From the NCBI GenBank assembly GCA_964487255.1, contig CAZAQV010000001.1, positions 258,841-322,840 on the forward strand: DNA of 64,000 nucleotides, in the 5' to 3' direction. Position 1 is the stretch's first letter. Every line of letters starts with the position of its first letter. Shown piece by piece: positions 44,400-53,620 of the stretch. The notes beneath the pieces are model-generated. The model was not told the DNA's origin. It was given only the letters and a program-made list of their open reading frames with translations, and searched no databases. This stretch comes from CAZAQV01 sp964487255. GTDB lineage: Bacteria > Myxococcota_A > Polyangia > Polyangiales > CAZAQV01. The translations under genes and the position numbers were made by a program.

Positions 44400-44472
44400 T
44401 GATCGACGTTCTTGAAGCGCTGGGGCAGACGCTCCCAACTCGACGTGGTCAGCTCATCACAAAGCCAACTCG

Positions 44473-45336
44473 CTAAACGCTTTCTCGCAGCACTTCGCGC
44501 ATCAAGTCCACCGGCGCCAGCTCGCCGGTCCACCATTCGAAAGCGGCCGCGCCTTGGTGGAGCAACATGCCTATGCCATTGGCCGTTCGTAGGCCGCGCT
44601 CGGATGCGCGCTTCATCAACGTGGTTTGCGTGGGTTTATAGACCAAGTCCATCAAGCATGCGTAGTCGGGCAATGCGTCGAGTGGAACGGTTGTTGCGAA
44701 AGCCTCTGCCGAGGACGGGTCGGGGGTGTCACCGCTCGGCTTCTCGAGCGTTGCCGACGTCGCTTGCAGGACGAGCGAGGCTGGTTCGTACACGGAAGCG
44801 TCGGCCAGTTCGGCGGCTTCGATCCCACACTGGGCGCCGAAGTGAGCCCGCATCTCATCGCCCAGAAGCTTTGCCTTTTCCAGGTTACGAGCGGCGATCG
44901 TGACCTGCGATGCGCGCGCTCGCGCTGCCGCGACCACTGCAGCGCGAGCTGCGCCCCCGTTGCCAAGCACCAGTACGTGGGCGCCCTCAAGCTCAAAGCG
45001 CTCGTCGGCACACGCGCGTTGGATCCCGAAAACATCGGTATTGCGTCCACGAAGGCGACCCTGCGATACCTTGACGGTGTTGATCGCACCAACTTGCGTT
45101 GCCACATCGTGCATGTCGCCGACACGCTCGAAAACGGCAGCCTTGTGCGGCACCGTCACGTTGAAGCCAGTGAGTTCGCGAGCTGCGCGCTCGAGTGCAG
45201 CGGGAAGCTCTTCTGACTTCACGTCCCAAAGTTCGTAGCGCGCGCCGAGTCCGAGGTGCTGGAACGCCGCGTTGTGCATCGTGGGCGAGAGCGAATGGGA
45301 CACCGGGTGGCCCAGGAGCGCGAAACGAAGTGTCAT
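44473..45336 (-). CDS. aroE: Shikimate dehydrogenase
   Basis: 287 residues, normal length. It reduces 3-dehydroshikimate to shikimate with NADPH in the chorismate pathway. The substrate-binding part has GHPVSHSLSPTMHN (S15, S17), NVTVPHK with the catalytic K65, INTV (N86, T87) and GRNTDVFG with D101. The NADP fold has VLVLGNGGAARAAV and then AARNLEKAK. The C-terminus has LVYKPTQTTLMKRA and NGIGMLLHQGAAAFEWWTG, which completes the active site. The ATG overlaps the stop of xseA by four bases, so the genes are one transcript with the rhomboid gene first. Confidence 0.96.
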   Translation of the reverse strand: MTLRFALLGHPVSHSLSPTMHNAAFQHLGLGARYELWDVKSEELPAALERAARELTGFNVTVPHKAAVFERVGDMHDVATQVGAINTVKVSQGRLRGRNTDVFGIQRACADERFELEGAHVLVLGNGGAARAAVVAAARARASQVTIAARNLEKAKLLGDEMRAHFGAQCGIEAAELADASVYEPASLVLQATSATLEKPSGDTPDPSSAEAFATTVPLDALPDYACLMDLVYKPTQTTLMKRASERGLRTANGIGMLLHQGAAAFEWWTGELAPVDLMREVLRESV

Positions 45337-46739
45337 GAAGAGCCCTTCTGGGCAGGGGGGCTTGTGCGTTGTACGACCGCCTCGATTTCGCCGCGGTGTA
45401 GCCGGATGCGCAGTGCGTCATCTTTCTTGACGGCTTGGGCATCGACCAATGCCGTGCCAGACTCTTCTGCAAAAACAACAGCGTAGCCTCGTGCGAGGAC
45501 CGCGACTGGCGAGAGCGTGTCGAGCCTTGCGCCGAGCGCATCGAGGCAGTGTCGCGTGTTTCGTAGCGATCGCTGAATACTCGGAGGCAGGGCGCTGCCT
45601 GCCGAGAGTAAGCGTTGTCGATCGTGCATGAGTCTTCGCCGCGGATCCACGAGCAGCAGCGATGAAGCCGCATCGTGCAGCGCACGTCGAGAGCAGCGAA
45701 TCTGTGTGTAGACGAGGCGTTCGAGGTCGGTGCCAAGCGAAGTAAGCTGCCGGCGGACGCCTGCAACGGCATGGCGAGGGTCGGTCAGCGTTTGCCCGAG
45801 TCGTTCGAGTCGAAGACGTTTTCCATCGAGGAGTGCGTCGAAAGCGCGCTCGAGCCGTCGCTCTGCATTACGGACGCTGCGCTCGAGGGCCGCTCGCTCT
45901 GGCACGGCGATTTCCGCCGCATTTGAAGGCGTGGCTGCTCGGACGTCGGCGATGAGGTCGCAGATCGTCACGTCCACTTCGTGCCCGACGCCTGAAATGA
46001 CGGGTACGCGACATGCGGTGATGGCGCGTGCCACGACCTCTTCATTGAACGCCCAGAGGTCTTCCGCGGAGCCTCCGCCGCGCGTGACGATCACGAGATC
46101 GAGGTTTGGTACGCGCTGGATGTCCTCGATCGCCGCTGCGATGCTTTGCGCTGCGCTCTGGCCTTGAACGAGGCAATCGCTGACGACGATACGTACAGGA
46201 GAGCGACCTTTCGCGACACGCAGAACATCGTGGATGGCGGCCCCGGACGCGGAGGTGACGACGCCGATGGTTCTCGGAAAAAGTGGCAAGTCACGCTTGC
46301 GCTCCGGTTCGAGTAGACCCTCGGCCTCAAGCTTACGACGAACGGCATCGAAGCGCGCCTGAAGCGTACCTTCGCCCACCGCGCTTAGGGATCGGGCGAT
46401 GAGTTGGTAGCTGCCTCGCGCCTCATAGAGGCTCAAACTGCCGCGCGCCTGGACCAGGGCGCCGTTTTCGATCTTGACTTTGACGCGCTGAGCATCGCTA
46501 CGGAAGAGCACGCAACGGATCTGGGCATTGTCTTCGGGATCGTTGAGGGTGAAATAGAAATGTCCGGAAGACGCGCGTGTGACGTTGGACAGTTCTCCTT
46601 GCACCAAGATGCTGCGATACCCGTCCTCAAGTAGATAGCGGATCTCTCGATTTAGCTTTGCGACCGAGTACGCCTCCTCCTGGGGTGCGTTTTCGGCCTG
46701 CTTGGACTCGTCTGCCCAGTCGAATAGCGAGTAGTCCAC
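45333..46739 (-). CDS. xseA: Exodeoxyribonuclease VII large subunit
   Basis: 468 residues from the GTG at 46739, two bases after the rhomboid stop; a GTG at 46796 would add 19 residues overlapping that gene. The OB-fold has ILVQGELSNVTRASSGHFYF and CVLFRSDAQ. The catalytic core has FPRTIGVVTSASGAAIHDVL, VTRGGGSAEDLWAFNEE, VISGVGHEVDVTICDLIADV and RAATPSNAAE. A long Arg-rich helix (RNAERRLERAFDALLDGKRL) follows. It degrades single-stranded DNA with the small subunit XseB, whose gene is not next to it here. The C-terminal domain ends LARGYAVVF...DALRIRLHRGEIEAVV, typical of XseA. Confidence 0.95.
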   Translation of the reverse strand: MDYSLFDWADESKQAENAPQEEAYSVAKLNREIRYLLEDGYRSILVQGELSNVTRASSGHFYFTLNDPEDNAQIRCVLFRSDAQRVKVKIENGALVQARGSLSLYEARGSYQLIARSLSAVGEGTLQARFDAVRRKLEAEGLLEPERKRDLPLFPRTIGVVTSASGAAIHDVLRVAKGRSPVRIVVSDCLVQGQSAAQSIAAAIEDIQRVPNLDLVIVTRGGGSAEDLWAFNEEVVARAITACRVPVISGVGHEVDVTICDLIADVRAATPSNAAEIAVPERAALERSVRNAERRLERAFDALLDGKRLRLERLGQTLTDPRHAVAGVRRQLTSLGTDLERLVYTQIRCSRRALHDAASSLLLVDPRRRLMHDRQRLLSAGSALPPSIQRSLRNTRHCLDALGARLDTLSPVAVLARGYAVVFAEESGTALVDAQAVKKDDALRIRLHRGEIEAVVQRTSPPAQKGSS

Positions 46740-46740
46740 G

Positions 46741-47658
46741 TTATGCAGCGCCTGGAGGCTTTCGTCCCAGGCTTCCCAAAAAGCCGAAGAGCGCACCGAT
46801 CGCGAGTCCCCCGGCGTGGGCCCAATTGGCGATAGGCATAAAATCGAGCCAGCCCAGGACGAACCAAACCATCATCCAGACAACCAGTTGTTGGGGGAGG
46901 CGATAACCCACCCAGGGGTCGAACTTGCCGCGAATCCACAAGTAACCGAATAGGGCGAACACCACCCCGCTCATACCGACGAAGTGGGGCCCAACCATTA
47001 CGTACTGGAGCGTGTTGCTCCCGACCGCCGAAAGTAGGACGAGGAGCCCAAGCAACCAGGCCGAGTGAAAACGCTCGAAGATGGTACCCAGGTCTTTGAG
47101 CCACATCATGTTGAACACGATGTGCAAGATCGCGAACCAGCCCGTACGCAAACTCGCGTGCATGAATGCGGGCGTCACCCAGCGCCAGTATTGACCGTCA
47201 ACCGCCTCGAGGGGCGAGAGTCCAAGCTTCTGCGCAAGTCCGGGGTGCTTGGCGTACGTGAGGGCGGCGCGCAGGCTGTGAAGCTCAAAGCCCTCAACCA
47301 GGATGTAGATGGCGACGCATGTTGCGATCAAGATAAACGTTAGTGGTGCGACGCCGCTGCGCATCGGTCGAGGCCTGCGCGAGCGAACGACCTTTCGTTC
47401 CTTTTTCTCGGCGACCTTGATCTCTTTTTCGCGCTGCTCGGCAACCTTGAGCGCTTCGTGGATTCGCGGGTCATTGGGTGCCTCACGGTAGACTTCGAAC
47501 GATTTTTGGGCAGCTTCCATCTGGTCTTCGTCGAAGACCCAGACGGTGTGTCTTCCATCTCGCCCCTTATCAACCCGATTCTCAATTCCCTGCGCGAACA
47601 GGACCGCGCCGAAGCGCTCCGCTTCTACTTTGGCTTCAAACTGAGCTACCGCACGCAC
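46741..47658 (-). CDS. Rhomboid-family intramembrane serine protease (GlpG-like)
   Basis: 305 residues from a GTG. Residues 1-95 form a small cytoplasmic domain (FEAKVEAERFGAVLFAQGIE...) like the GlpG N-domain, followed by a Lys/Arg-rich linker. The membrane part has six helices with the conserved HIVFN (H179, N183), the nucleophile S230 in FVGMSGVVFALFG and the catalytic H281 in NWAHAGGLAIG. WRWVTPAFMHASL before the first core helix is also typical. It cleaves membrane-embedded helices; substrates are unknown. It is first in an operon with xseA and aroE, a chance pairing by function but tightly spaced. Confidence 0.92.
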   Translation of the reverse strand: MRAVAQFEAKVEAERFGAVLFAQGIENRVDKGRDGRHTVWVFDEDQMEAAQKSFEVYREAPNDPRIHEALKVAEQREKEIKVAEKKERKVVRSRRPRPMRSGVAPLTFILIATCVAIYILVEGFELHSLRAALTYAKHPGLAQKLGLSPLEAVDGQYWRWVTPAFMHASLRTGWFAILHIVFNMMWLKDLGTIFERFHSAWLLGLLVLLSAVGSNTLQYVMVGPHFVGMSGVVFALFGYLWIRGKFDPWVGYRLPQQLVVWMMVWFVLGWLDFMPIANWAHAGGLAIGALFGFLGSLGRKPPGAA

Positions 47659-47981
47659 GAGCTACGCTTTTACGGCAAACGAGCGGGTCCCTTCAACCCG
47701 CAGGTGCCTGGCCGGCCTGCGAGCTGACCGCAACGCAATGACCGCCAGCGCCGAACGCGAAAAACTGCACCCGCTGCCCGGATCCTTCTCCGTCGCGTCC
47801 CGAGACCCTTGCGGTTCACAGAGAAGGGTGTTGACCTCTTCGATCGGATTTCCGCCGTTAGCATCTTGCTCGGAGAACTCGCTCAACCCGGGGCCTGCAT
47901 CCCGTCCAGCGTCTTGTGTCGAGTCGGATGCCTCGGCATCCCTCTTTACTGTTTCCAAGCAGCGTGCGAAACTCGCCGACC
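47659..47981. other. Divergent intergenic region, about 320 bp
   Basis: It lies between the leftward rhomboid gene and the rightward gene at 47982. A leftward frame at 47662-47958 is Asp-rich (STQDAGRDAGPG) in its first half and Arg-rich in the second; it has no ribosome site and is treated as non-coding. The region should hold both promoters, but none is distinct. Confidence 0.45.
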
Positions 47982-48974
47982 ATGAGCACCAAATACTTTA
48001 TCTCTCCGTTTGCAAACATCCGCTGTCTCGAGGGTTCGATCACCGCGCTCGGTGAAAAAGACCTTGTAGAGTTTGAGGGTGGTGAGGCGCTCCTCTTGGC
48101 GGCTTTCGCGATCCCACGCTCGTGCGAAGAGGCCGCGCAGTTTCTCAACAATCACGGTTTCGATTCCGGCGCGGATAGTCTTAAAGCCGATGTCGAGCTG
48201 CTTTGCAGCGCAGGAGTGCTCAAGGATGACTCATCGGGCGACTACGCGAGGCTACAGGCAGTCGGCGGCGGCGCCTTCTATTCGGCTAGTGTTCTTCACC
48301 AAAAGCTCGGCCATGACGCTTCGCTCGAAATCCCATTCGAGAAGGGCAAGATAGCAGATGTGCGCAATCACGAGGGTCGCCCGATTCCAGAGATGCCGTA
48401 TCCGGTCGCGCATTGGCTCGGCGGGTATGACCTCTCGTCCAAGAGTGCCGGGGTTATGGCTCGCGATGGCCTGGGCTGGTGGTCGGAGACCTTCGCGGAC
48501 GTTAAGGTTCTCAAAGGACCGGGTATCAGCGCTATGCAGCTCTCGAGCTATCCAAAAGGAAACATAACAGTGGTCGATGCGTTTCCGACGGGTGGGAACC
48601 TCGATTTGGTCGAGCTCGCACCGATCGAAGGTGAAGAGACCGACCTGGCCAAGCTTGCGCTCCAGTGCGTCTCGGACACTGGGGCGATCGTGTTGCGGAC
48701 ACCGGAGTGGCAGCCCAATGCCCTTGCGGTGTTGCGGGCGAGTGACATGATTGAAATTAACTTGGCGGGCTTTCAGCCGTTTGCGGACGCGCCTCGTGGC
48801 TGCTCTGTATTTATTTCGAGAAAGTTTGACTGGAAACACAAGAATCCAGCTGCTGCGCCGATCCCTACGGGTGGTGTCGCCGCATCCTCTGATCTTTCCA
48901 AACCGCAACGAATGTCACTCGCCCCCAGCGCGCGCAAGTCGCTTCGTCCTTCGCTTCGCGTCCCCAAGAAATAG
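47982..48974 (+). CDS. Hypothetical cytoplasmic protein
   Basis: 330 residues from the ATG at 47982. The N-terminal 80 residues (YFISPFANIRCLEGSITALG, GGEALLLAAFAIPRSCEEA, LLCSAGVLKDD) look like a small winged-helix domain of the kind attached to peptide-modifying or sensor proteins. The middle has IADVRNHEGRPIPEMPYPVAH and GNITVVDAFPTGGNLDLVEL. The last 45 residues are basic and Ser/Pro-rich (RMSLAPSARKSLRPSLRVPKK), probably disordered. No signal peptide, membrane helix or known catalytic motif was recognised. It is convergent with the AgmX-like gene, six bases between stops. Confidence 0.7.
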   Translation: MSTKYFISPFANIRCLEGSITALGEKDLVEFEGGEALLLAAFAIPRSCEEAAQFLNNHGFDSGADSLKADVELLCSAGVLKDDSSGDYARLQAVGGGAFYSASVLHQKLGHDASLEIPFEKGKIADVRNHEGRPIPEMPYPVAHWLGGYDLSSKSAGVMARDGLGWWSETFADVKVLKGPGISAMQLSSYPKGNITVVDAFPTGGNLDLVELAPIEGEETDLAKLALQCVSDTGAIVLRTPEWQPNALAVLRASDMIEINLAGFQPFADAPRGCSVFISRKFDWKHKNPAAAPIPTGGVAASSDLSKPQRMSLAPSARKSLRPSLRVPKK

Positions 48975-48980
48975 GGCAGC

Positions 48981-50180
48981 TTACGGGCGGGCTTGGCCTG
49001 GCTCTACGCCGTTAGTCCCAACCGGATTCGACCTGCGTAAAGTCGTCCGAAGCTTCGCCTGATACGTTGCGTTTTGGTTGTCTTCGGTGCACGGAAAGCG
49101 GGCCTGGCGAATTGCCGCCGTTAGGCACTGGGTCAGCGCAGGGTTGGCTCCGCCGCCTGTCAGGTGTGCGGACAGCAGGTGCCCCGAGCCGTTTACGGAA
49201 ATGCGAAGATCGCGTTCGTCGGGAAGCGCTACCGGGTGTTGCGCAAAGCAGTTTTGCACACTGCCCAAGAAGTGTGTGAAGGAGCTATCGACGGCTTTAA
49301 CGAAGTTGGGGCTCGGGCGCTCTTCGGCAGCGGCTACCGTGGGCCCCGTTTTCGACGCGCGATTGAACAGATCGATGCGCACGCGTGCGCGCCCCGTCGT
49401 GTGAAGTTGCTTGGGCAAGGTGGTGGCCTTGGCTGCGCGGCATAGGCAACTCGCACGTGCGCCGCTGCGGTCTAGCGAGAGGTCGACGTCCGCTTCACAG
49501 CCGCTGACCTGTCCGCCCGCAACCGTCGCAAGCAGGATCGACTCCCCCTGCCCCAAGCCGCTTGATTTGGGCGCATGGCAGATCTGCAGCGCGTGCTCGA
49601 GTGCTTCGAAGTCTTCTTTGTAGACCGGGTTGGTTGTGCCGTATGCCGTGATGTTGCTGATCATCAGTGGTTGGTCGCTGTCATCGAGACGGCCGAGGGG
49701 AGCGCCGCCGTCGTTCGACACCTGACGAAGGTTGCTGACGGCCTCGAGCCAGAGCGCGACTTCGTGTGCTTGCTCGCTGGGGACGCTCGACTCCCAACTT
49801 GAGGATGATGCGTCTTGTCCGGCTCCTGTCACCCAAACGCGGAGTTTGCATTGCCCGGTTACGCACAGTGCTCCCACGCCGATTTCACCCACCTGCGGAT
49901 AGATAACTTCGAGTGGCGCTTTTTCGATCGCGCTCGCGGCGCATCGGTTGGCGGGCAGTCGCTCGAACGAGTCGGCGGGCATCAAGCGCGCGCCTTGCCC
50001 GGCCGCCCACGAGTGCACCGCTTGAGCGAGCTGGGCGCGCTCGTTTGCAAAGAGTGGCGCATCGCCGTGCACATCGCTGACCAAGAGCCACCCCTGTCCG
50101 AAGGGCGATCCTGGCGCTTGGGCCCACGCGCTCGGGGCGCACAGTAGGACCAGGCTGGAGATGAGGGCGCGAAACTTCAC
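48981..50180 (-). CDS. Secreted protein with AgmX/PglI-type C-terminal domain
   Basis: 399 residues, with a signal peptide ending AWAQ. The N-terminal 150 residues (GWLLVSDVHGDAPLFANERA, GEIGVGALCVTGQCKLRVWVTGAG) resemble periplasmic beta/alpha domains and contain several Cys. The last 110 residues (FLGSVQNCFAQHPVALPDER, DLRISVNGSGHLLSAHLTGG, ALTQCLTAAIRQARFPC) match the AgmX/PglI C-terminal pattern known from Myxococcus motility proteins: a Cys, a Gly/Ser turn and a second Cys. This domain is TonB-like in fold. A Ser/Arg-rich tail follows. It may work at the periplasm-outer membrane boundary. Confidence 0.75.
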   Translation of the reverse strand: MKFRALISSLVLLCAPSAWAQAPGSPFGQGWLLVSDVHGDAPLFANERAQLAQAVHSWAAGQGARLMPADSFERLPANRCAASAIEKAPLEVIYPQVGEIGVGALCVTGQCKLRVWVTGAGQDASSSSWESSVPSEQAHEVALWLEAVSNLRQVSNDGGAPLGRLDDSDQPLMISNITAYGTTNPVYKEDFEALEHALQICHAPKSSGLGQGESILLATVAGGQVSGCEADVDLSLDRSGARASCLCRAAKATTLPKQLHTTGRARVRIDLFNRASKTGPTVAAAEERPSPNFVKAVDSSFTHFLGSVQNCFAQHPVALPDERDLRISVNGSGHLLSAHLTGGGANPALTQCLTAAIRQARFPCTEDNQNATYQAKLRTTLRRSNPVGTNGVEPGQARP

Positions 50181-50372
50181 CTCTTATGGGTGGAGCAAGA
50201 TCCACACCAGGACAGAGCGAGAGGATCTCTGAATGATCTCAACAGCCTGGTCGTGGACAAGCGTTCACGATCGTCAAGGTCCGTTCACAGCAGCAGTCGA
50301 AACCGGCCTGAGGACCGAATACGATCGGTGCGAGCGAGCGTTCCGTGGTGTTCCTAAATCACGATTTGCGGT

Positions 50373-50990
50373 TCAGCGACTCGAGGTGTCGACAACGCAA
50401 GCTCCGTCGCATCGAGCGCTGACGCTTGGGCATCGAGCCGGCCAAGCCGAATAAAAGGGGTCCACGGAATCCGCGAGCAGTTCCACCCAGTCGGTTCCAT
50501 CCACATAGTTGCAGGTGAAGAGCGAAAGATAGGCTGAATCGACATTGTAGCCGAGGAAAGCCACCGTCGAGCGATTGCTCGCTGCGCGAACAGGAATCGC
50601 GACCGGTTGTTCCGATGCGAATGCGCACATGTCGGCGTCGTATCGCCAGTCGATCCATGGCTCCTCCAGCGAAGCGAGAGATTGACGGGCGTAGCGGGCC
50701 CAGCTCCAAATTTCATCGCAGGAGGTGTTGGCATCGGCGATCAAGACGTGTCCCCGATCGGTGTTGATGATGTCCGCATCGTTCTGAAACTCGACGTAGA
50801 GCTCGCCAGCCAGCTCGTTTGCGGCACCACTTCCGCTGTCGACCATGGCAAGCAGATCCCTCGTTCCCGCGTCGCTGCCATCGTTGACGGTGAAGACGCC
50901 GGTGCGATCGTCGTCGTTATGAGGCGCGTGGTACTTCGGAGTAAAACAGCCGGCCAACACTAGGGGCACAAGGATTAACGATGCTCGCAT
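50373..50990 (-). CDS. Lipoprotein of an unrecognised paralogous family, member A
   Basis: 205 residues from the ATG at 50990. The leader MRASLILVPLVLAGC is a lipobox, followed by FTPKYHAPHN and an Asp/Gly/Ser linker. The family core is: LYVEFQNDADIINTDRGHVL, Cys in NTSCDEIW, WIDWRYDADMCAF, STVAFLGYNVDSAY, FTCNYVDGT, and a tail with Cys near RCPSVSARCDGAC. Five or six Cys probably form disulphides. It ends two bases short of gene B, with which it is likely co-transcribed. No known family was recognised. Confidence 0.82.
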   Translation of the reverse strand: MRASLILVPLVLAGCFTPKYHAPHNDDDRTGVFTVNDGSDAGTRDLLAMVDSGSGAANELAGELYVEFQNDADIINTDRGHVLIADANTSCDEIWSWARYARQSLASLEEPWIDWRYDADMCAFASEQPVAIPVRAASNRSTVAFLGYNVDSAYLSLFTCNYVDGTDWVELLADSVDPFYSAWPARCPSVSARCDGACVVDTSSR

Positions 50991-50992
50991 GG

Positions 50993-51544
50993 CTACCAAT
51001 CCCCTGTGTCGATGAAGCAGGCGCCATCGCATCGGTCACGCACGGAGACACAACGCTCAGGTTGATCGGGGTCGAACCCATCACCGACGCTGGCATAGAG
51101 CTGCACGGTTTTTGTTCCATCCGAATGGGTACACGAAAAGAGCGCAGGCTCGCGAGAGCCCACATTGTAGCCAACGAATGCGACCGTGGTTCGACTTCCG
51201 GACGCATGCTCGGGAATCGCGACGGGCTCTCCTATGGCGAACGCACACATGTCGGCGTCGTAACGCCAGTCCATCCAAGACGCCTCGATCGAGGGCGGCG
51301 CTTGGCCAGCATTGAGCGCAGTCCAGATCGTATCGCAGCCTGTATCGCCGTCGGCGACCCAGACCAGCCCACGATCGGTATTAATAATGTGTTTGTCGTC
51401 GCGAAACTCCACGTAGAGCTGCCCTTTGAGGTCGTGCGTCCGGCCGGTCCCGCCATCTGCCGTTGTTTCTGCATTGGCGTCATGCCCCGACGAACAAGCG
51501 CCGACCAAGAGCAGCGGACAAACGAATCCTATCCAAAATTTCAT
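50993..51544 (-). CDS. Lipoprotein of the same paralogous family, member B
   Basis: 183 residues. The leader MKFWIGFVCPLLLVGAC is nearly the same as that of member C, although the body belongs to the A/D subtype: LYVEFRDDKHIINTDRGLVW, DTGCDTIW, WMDWRYDADMCAF, TTVAFVGYNVGS, GFDPDQPERCVSVRDRC. The linker after the lipid Cys is shorter than in C, D and E. It lies two bases before A. The pairing of one leader type with another body type suggests past recombination among the copies. Confidence 0.82.
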   Translation of the reverse strand: MKFWIGFVCPLLLVGACSSGHDANAETTADGGTGRTHDLKGQLYVEFRDDKHIINTDRGLVWVADGDTGCDTIWTALNAGQAPPSIEASWMDWRYDADMCAFAIGEPVAIPEHASGSRTTVAFVGYNVGSREPALFSCTHSDGTKTVQLYASVGDGFDPDQPERCVSVRDRCDGACFIDTGDW

Positions 51545-51701
51545 CAGACCATCCCTTCCGGCGTGTTCGCTCAGAGCGAGACGAAGACGCCGACCGTTAT
51601 ACGGCCGGCGCCCCGGATGGTTCCGAATAGCTGCAATCAGTCGTATGTTACGGGATCGAGGTCCGATGCGGTTCGTCAGCGTTGAGGCCGTTGGCCCGCG
51701 C

Positions 51702-52313
51702 TCAGCGTGTCGTTGTCTGGCAGCGCTCGGAAATCGTCGGGTATCGGCTCAGCTCGTTCCGGTCGAATCCGTCGAGAGGTATAATATGTAGATTGACCGA
51801 ATCCGTCGGTGTGATCTGTAGGCAACTCCAAAGCGAGGGGTCGCGAGCACCCTCGTCGTAACCCACAACAGAGACGGTCGCCCTCTGGTATACCGGTACA
51901 GCAATCTGCGGGCCCTCCCCGAGAAGCTCATTTCCCCAGTCGTCGTATGCCCTATCGAAGAACGCACAAAGGTCGGCATCGGATTGCCAACGAAGGGCAC
52001 GATGTTCGATCTTGGTGTTCGGGTTGCTGAAGTCACTCCCCTCAACAACGGCGAGGTGGTCCGTGCAGTCGAAGGTGGTGTCGCTAATCAGAGCACGCAT
52101 GCGCTCGGTGTTGATGATGTGTCTGTCGTCGCGAAACTCGAGCAAAAGCCTTCCCTCAAGCCCACTTTCGCCATCGGCGTTCTCTGTCTCGAGTCCACCG
52201 TCGGTGTTGCTCGGGACGCCAGTCTGGTCCACCTCGTCGCGTGGGCCGTGGTGTTGCGGTGAAAGACAACCCGCGAGGAGCAGCGGGCAAACAAAACCAA
52301 TCCAAAATTTCAT
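51702..52313 (-). CDS. Lipoprotein of the same paralogous family, member C
   Basis: 203 residues from the ATG at 52313. The leader is MKFWIGFVCPLLLAGC, then LSPQHHGPRDE, a motif shared with D and E. The core is of the second subtype: LLLEFRDDRHIINTERMRAL, DCTDHLAVVEG, LRWQSDADLCAFF, ATVSVVGYDEGARDPSLWSC, and a tail GFDRNELSRYPTISERC. The DCG residues of A, B and D are missing. A 46-base block identical to one upstream of E lies just before its start (52315-52360), so it has its own promoter. Confidence 0.82.
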   Translation of the reverse strand: MKFWIGFVCPLLLAGCLSPQHHGPRDEVDQTGVPSNTDGGLETENADGESGLEGRLLLEFRDDRHIINTERMRALISDTTFDCTDHLAVVEGSDFSNPNTKIEHRALRWQSDADLCAFFDRAYDDWGNELLGEGPQIAVPVYQRATVSVVGYDEGARDPSLWSCLQITPTDSVNLHIIPLDGFDRNELSRYPTISERCQTTTR

Positions 52314-52314
52314 C

Positions 52315-52360
52315 GAATCTTCCCTTCCAGCGCTAGCACATGCGCGCATCCTAGACTTGT
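52315..52360 (-). promoter_or_regulatory. Shared 5' block upstream of paralogue C
   Basis: 46 bases identical to 53621-53666 upstream of paralogue E. On the leftward strand it ends GGAAGGGAAGATTC just before the ATG, giving the ribosome site, and contains CTAGGAT, a possible -10. Identity stops sharply beyond it, although weaker similarity continues for about 20 bases. Confidence 0.65.
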
Positions 52361-52449
52361 CGCGAGCCAGCGGAGATTACGAGTCCATCGAAAGAAAAGG
52401 CACAACCCTTTGAAAATATGCAAAAAAGAGCGAATCATCGTTTGTGGAT

Positions 52450-53001
52450 CTAGCGGATCTCGGTGTCGACTTCGCACCTGCCACCGCAGCGCTCGCTCAC
52501 GGACAGACACCGACCTGGAGCGTAGGGGTCGAAGCCCTCCATAATGTAACCGACGAGCTGCAGCGCATCGGTCGAAGCATCCTGTTTGCAGCTGAAGATT
52601 GAGGGCTCGCGATAGTCGATGTTGTAGCCAACAAAAGCGACCGTCGCCTGTTCGCGCAAAGGGATGGCAACGGGCTCTGCGGAGCCGAACTCACACATGT
52701 CTGCGTCGTGACGCCAGTCGATCCAGGCTTCGTCCAGCAAGTTTGGCCATTGCCGGGTGGCTGAGACCGACGCTGAAACCACATCACAGCCCGTGTCAGC
52801 GTCGACGATCAACACCAGCCCACGATCGGTGTTGATGATGTGCTTGTCGCTACGAAACTCGACGGAGAGGGCCCCTTCAAGGTCGCTTACGTGGTTGCTC
52901 CCGCCATCACTGCTGTCGGCGCGTGGGCCGTGGTGTTGCGGTGAAAGACAACCCGCGAGGAGTAGCGGGCAAAGGAAACCAAGAACAGTTCGGATGCTCA
53001 T
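52450..53001 (-). CDS. Lipoprotein of the same paralogous family, member D
   Basis: 183 residues from the ATG at 53001, which overlaps the stop of member E (ATGA), so both are made from one message. The leader is LGFLCPLLLAGC, then LSPQHHGPRADSSDGG. The core is of the A/B subtype: LSVEFRSDKHIINTDRGLVL, DTGCDVVS, WIDWRHDADMCEF, ATVAFVGYNIDYREPSIFSC, GFDPYAPGRCLSVSERCGGRC. About 55 bases around the lipobox are almost identical to those of C. Confidence 0.83.
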   Translation of the reverse strand: MSIRTVLGFLCPLLLAGCLSPQHHGPRADSSDGGSNHVSDLEGALSVEFRSDKHIINTDRGLVLIVDADTGCDVVSASVSATRQWPNLLDEAWIDWRHDADMCEFGSAEPVAIPLREQATVAFVGYNIDYREPSIFSCKQDASTDALQLVGYIMEGFDPYAPGRCLSVSERCGGRCEVDTEIR

Positions 53002-53618
53002 CGAAGCTCCGCTTCGCATCGGGTCGAGAAGGTGCTCCAGCGGTCCGCCTCGTTGGGGTCAAAACCCTCGCCGGGGCTTGGCCGCAGCTGCAGTTCATGG
53101 GTTGTGGCCATGTTCACGCAGCCAAAGAAGGACGGCTTGGAGTTCTCTGCGTCGTAGCCAATTACAGCAACACTTGCTTGTTCGTAGTACGGCACCGGAA
53201 CTTCAATGGTGGCTGCACCCTCTGCTGCGTTGCCCCACCCGCCGTTAACTTGATACGCGTACTTGCACAGGCTGGCGTCTGATTGCCAAAGAACGGGGTC
53301 GTTCGGTTGCGAATCGTAAGATTCGAGCAAGCCTGTTTCGACGAGGGTGCTCAACCGAACACACGCTCCCGGTTCGGCGACCAGCGTCCGCAAGCGTTGG
53401 GTGTTGATGATCTGTCTTTCGGTCTTGACCGTCAGCCAAAGCGATTCAGACAGGAGCCCTGAAGCTTCCGCGTGAGCGTGTGTAGCGCCATCGGTTCCGT
53501 TGTCGTTGGTTGCGGCTTCCGTTCCGCCGTCACTGCTGTCGTCGCGTGGGCCGTGGTGCTGCGGCGAAAAACACCCCGCGAACAGCAGCGTACACGCAAT
53601 ACATTTCCAAGCGTTCAT
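52998..53618 (-). CDS. Lipoprotein of the same paralogous family, member E
   Basis: 206 residues from the ATG at 53618. The leader is MNAWKCIACTLLFAGC, followed by FSPQHHGPRDDSSDGG, then a longer Thr/Ala/His linker. The core is of the second subtype: LWLTVKTERQIINTQRLRTL, GACVRLSTL, VLWQSDASLCKYA, ASVAVIGYDAENSKPSFFGC, GFDPNEADRWSTFSTRC. It is first of the E-D pair, with the shared promoter block directly upstream. Confidence 0.83.
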   Translation of the reverse strand: MNAWKCIACTLLFAGCFSPQHHGPRDDSSDGGTEAATNDNGTDGATHAHAEASGLLSESLWLTVKTERQIINTQRLRTLVAEPGACVRLSTLVETGLLESYDSQPNDPVLWQSDASLCKYAYQVNGGWGNAAEGAATIEVPVPYYEQASVAVIGYDAENSKPSFFGCVNMATTHELQLRPSPGEGFDPNEADRWSTFSTRCEAELR

Positions 53619-53620
53619 TT

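Noticed and set aside
47662..47958. Leftward 98-residue frame upstream of the rhomboid gene
   Set aside because: Asp-rich then Arg-rich composition, no ribosome site, no signal peptide; probably non-coding.
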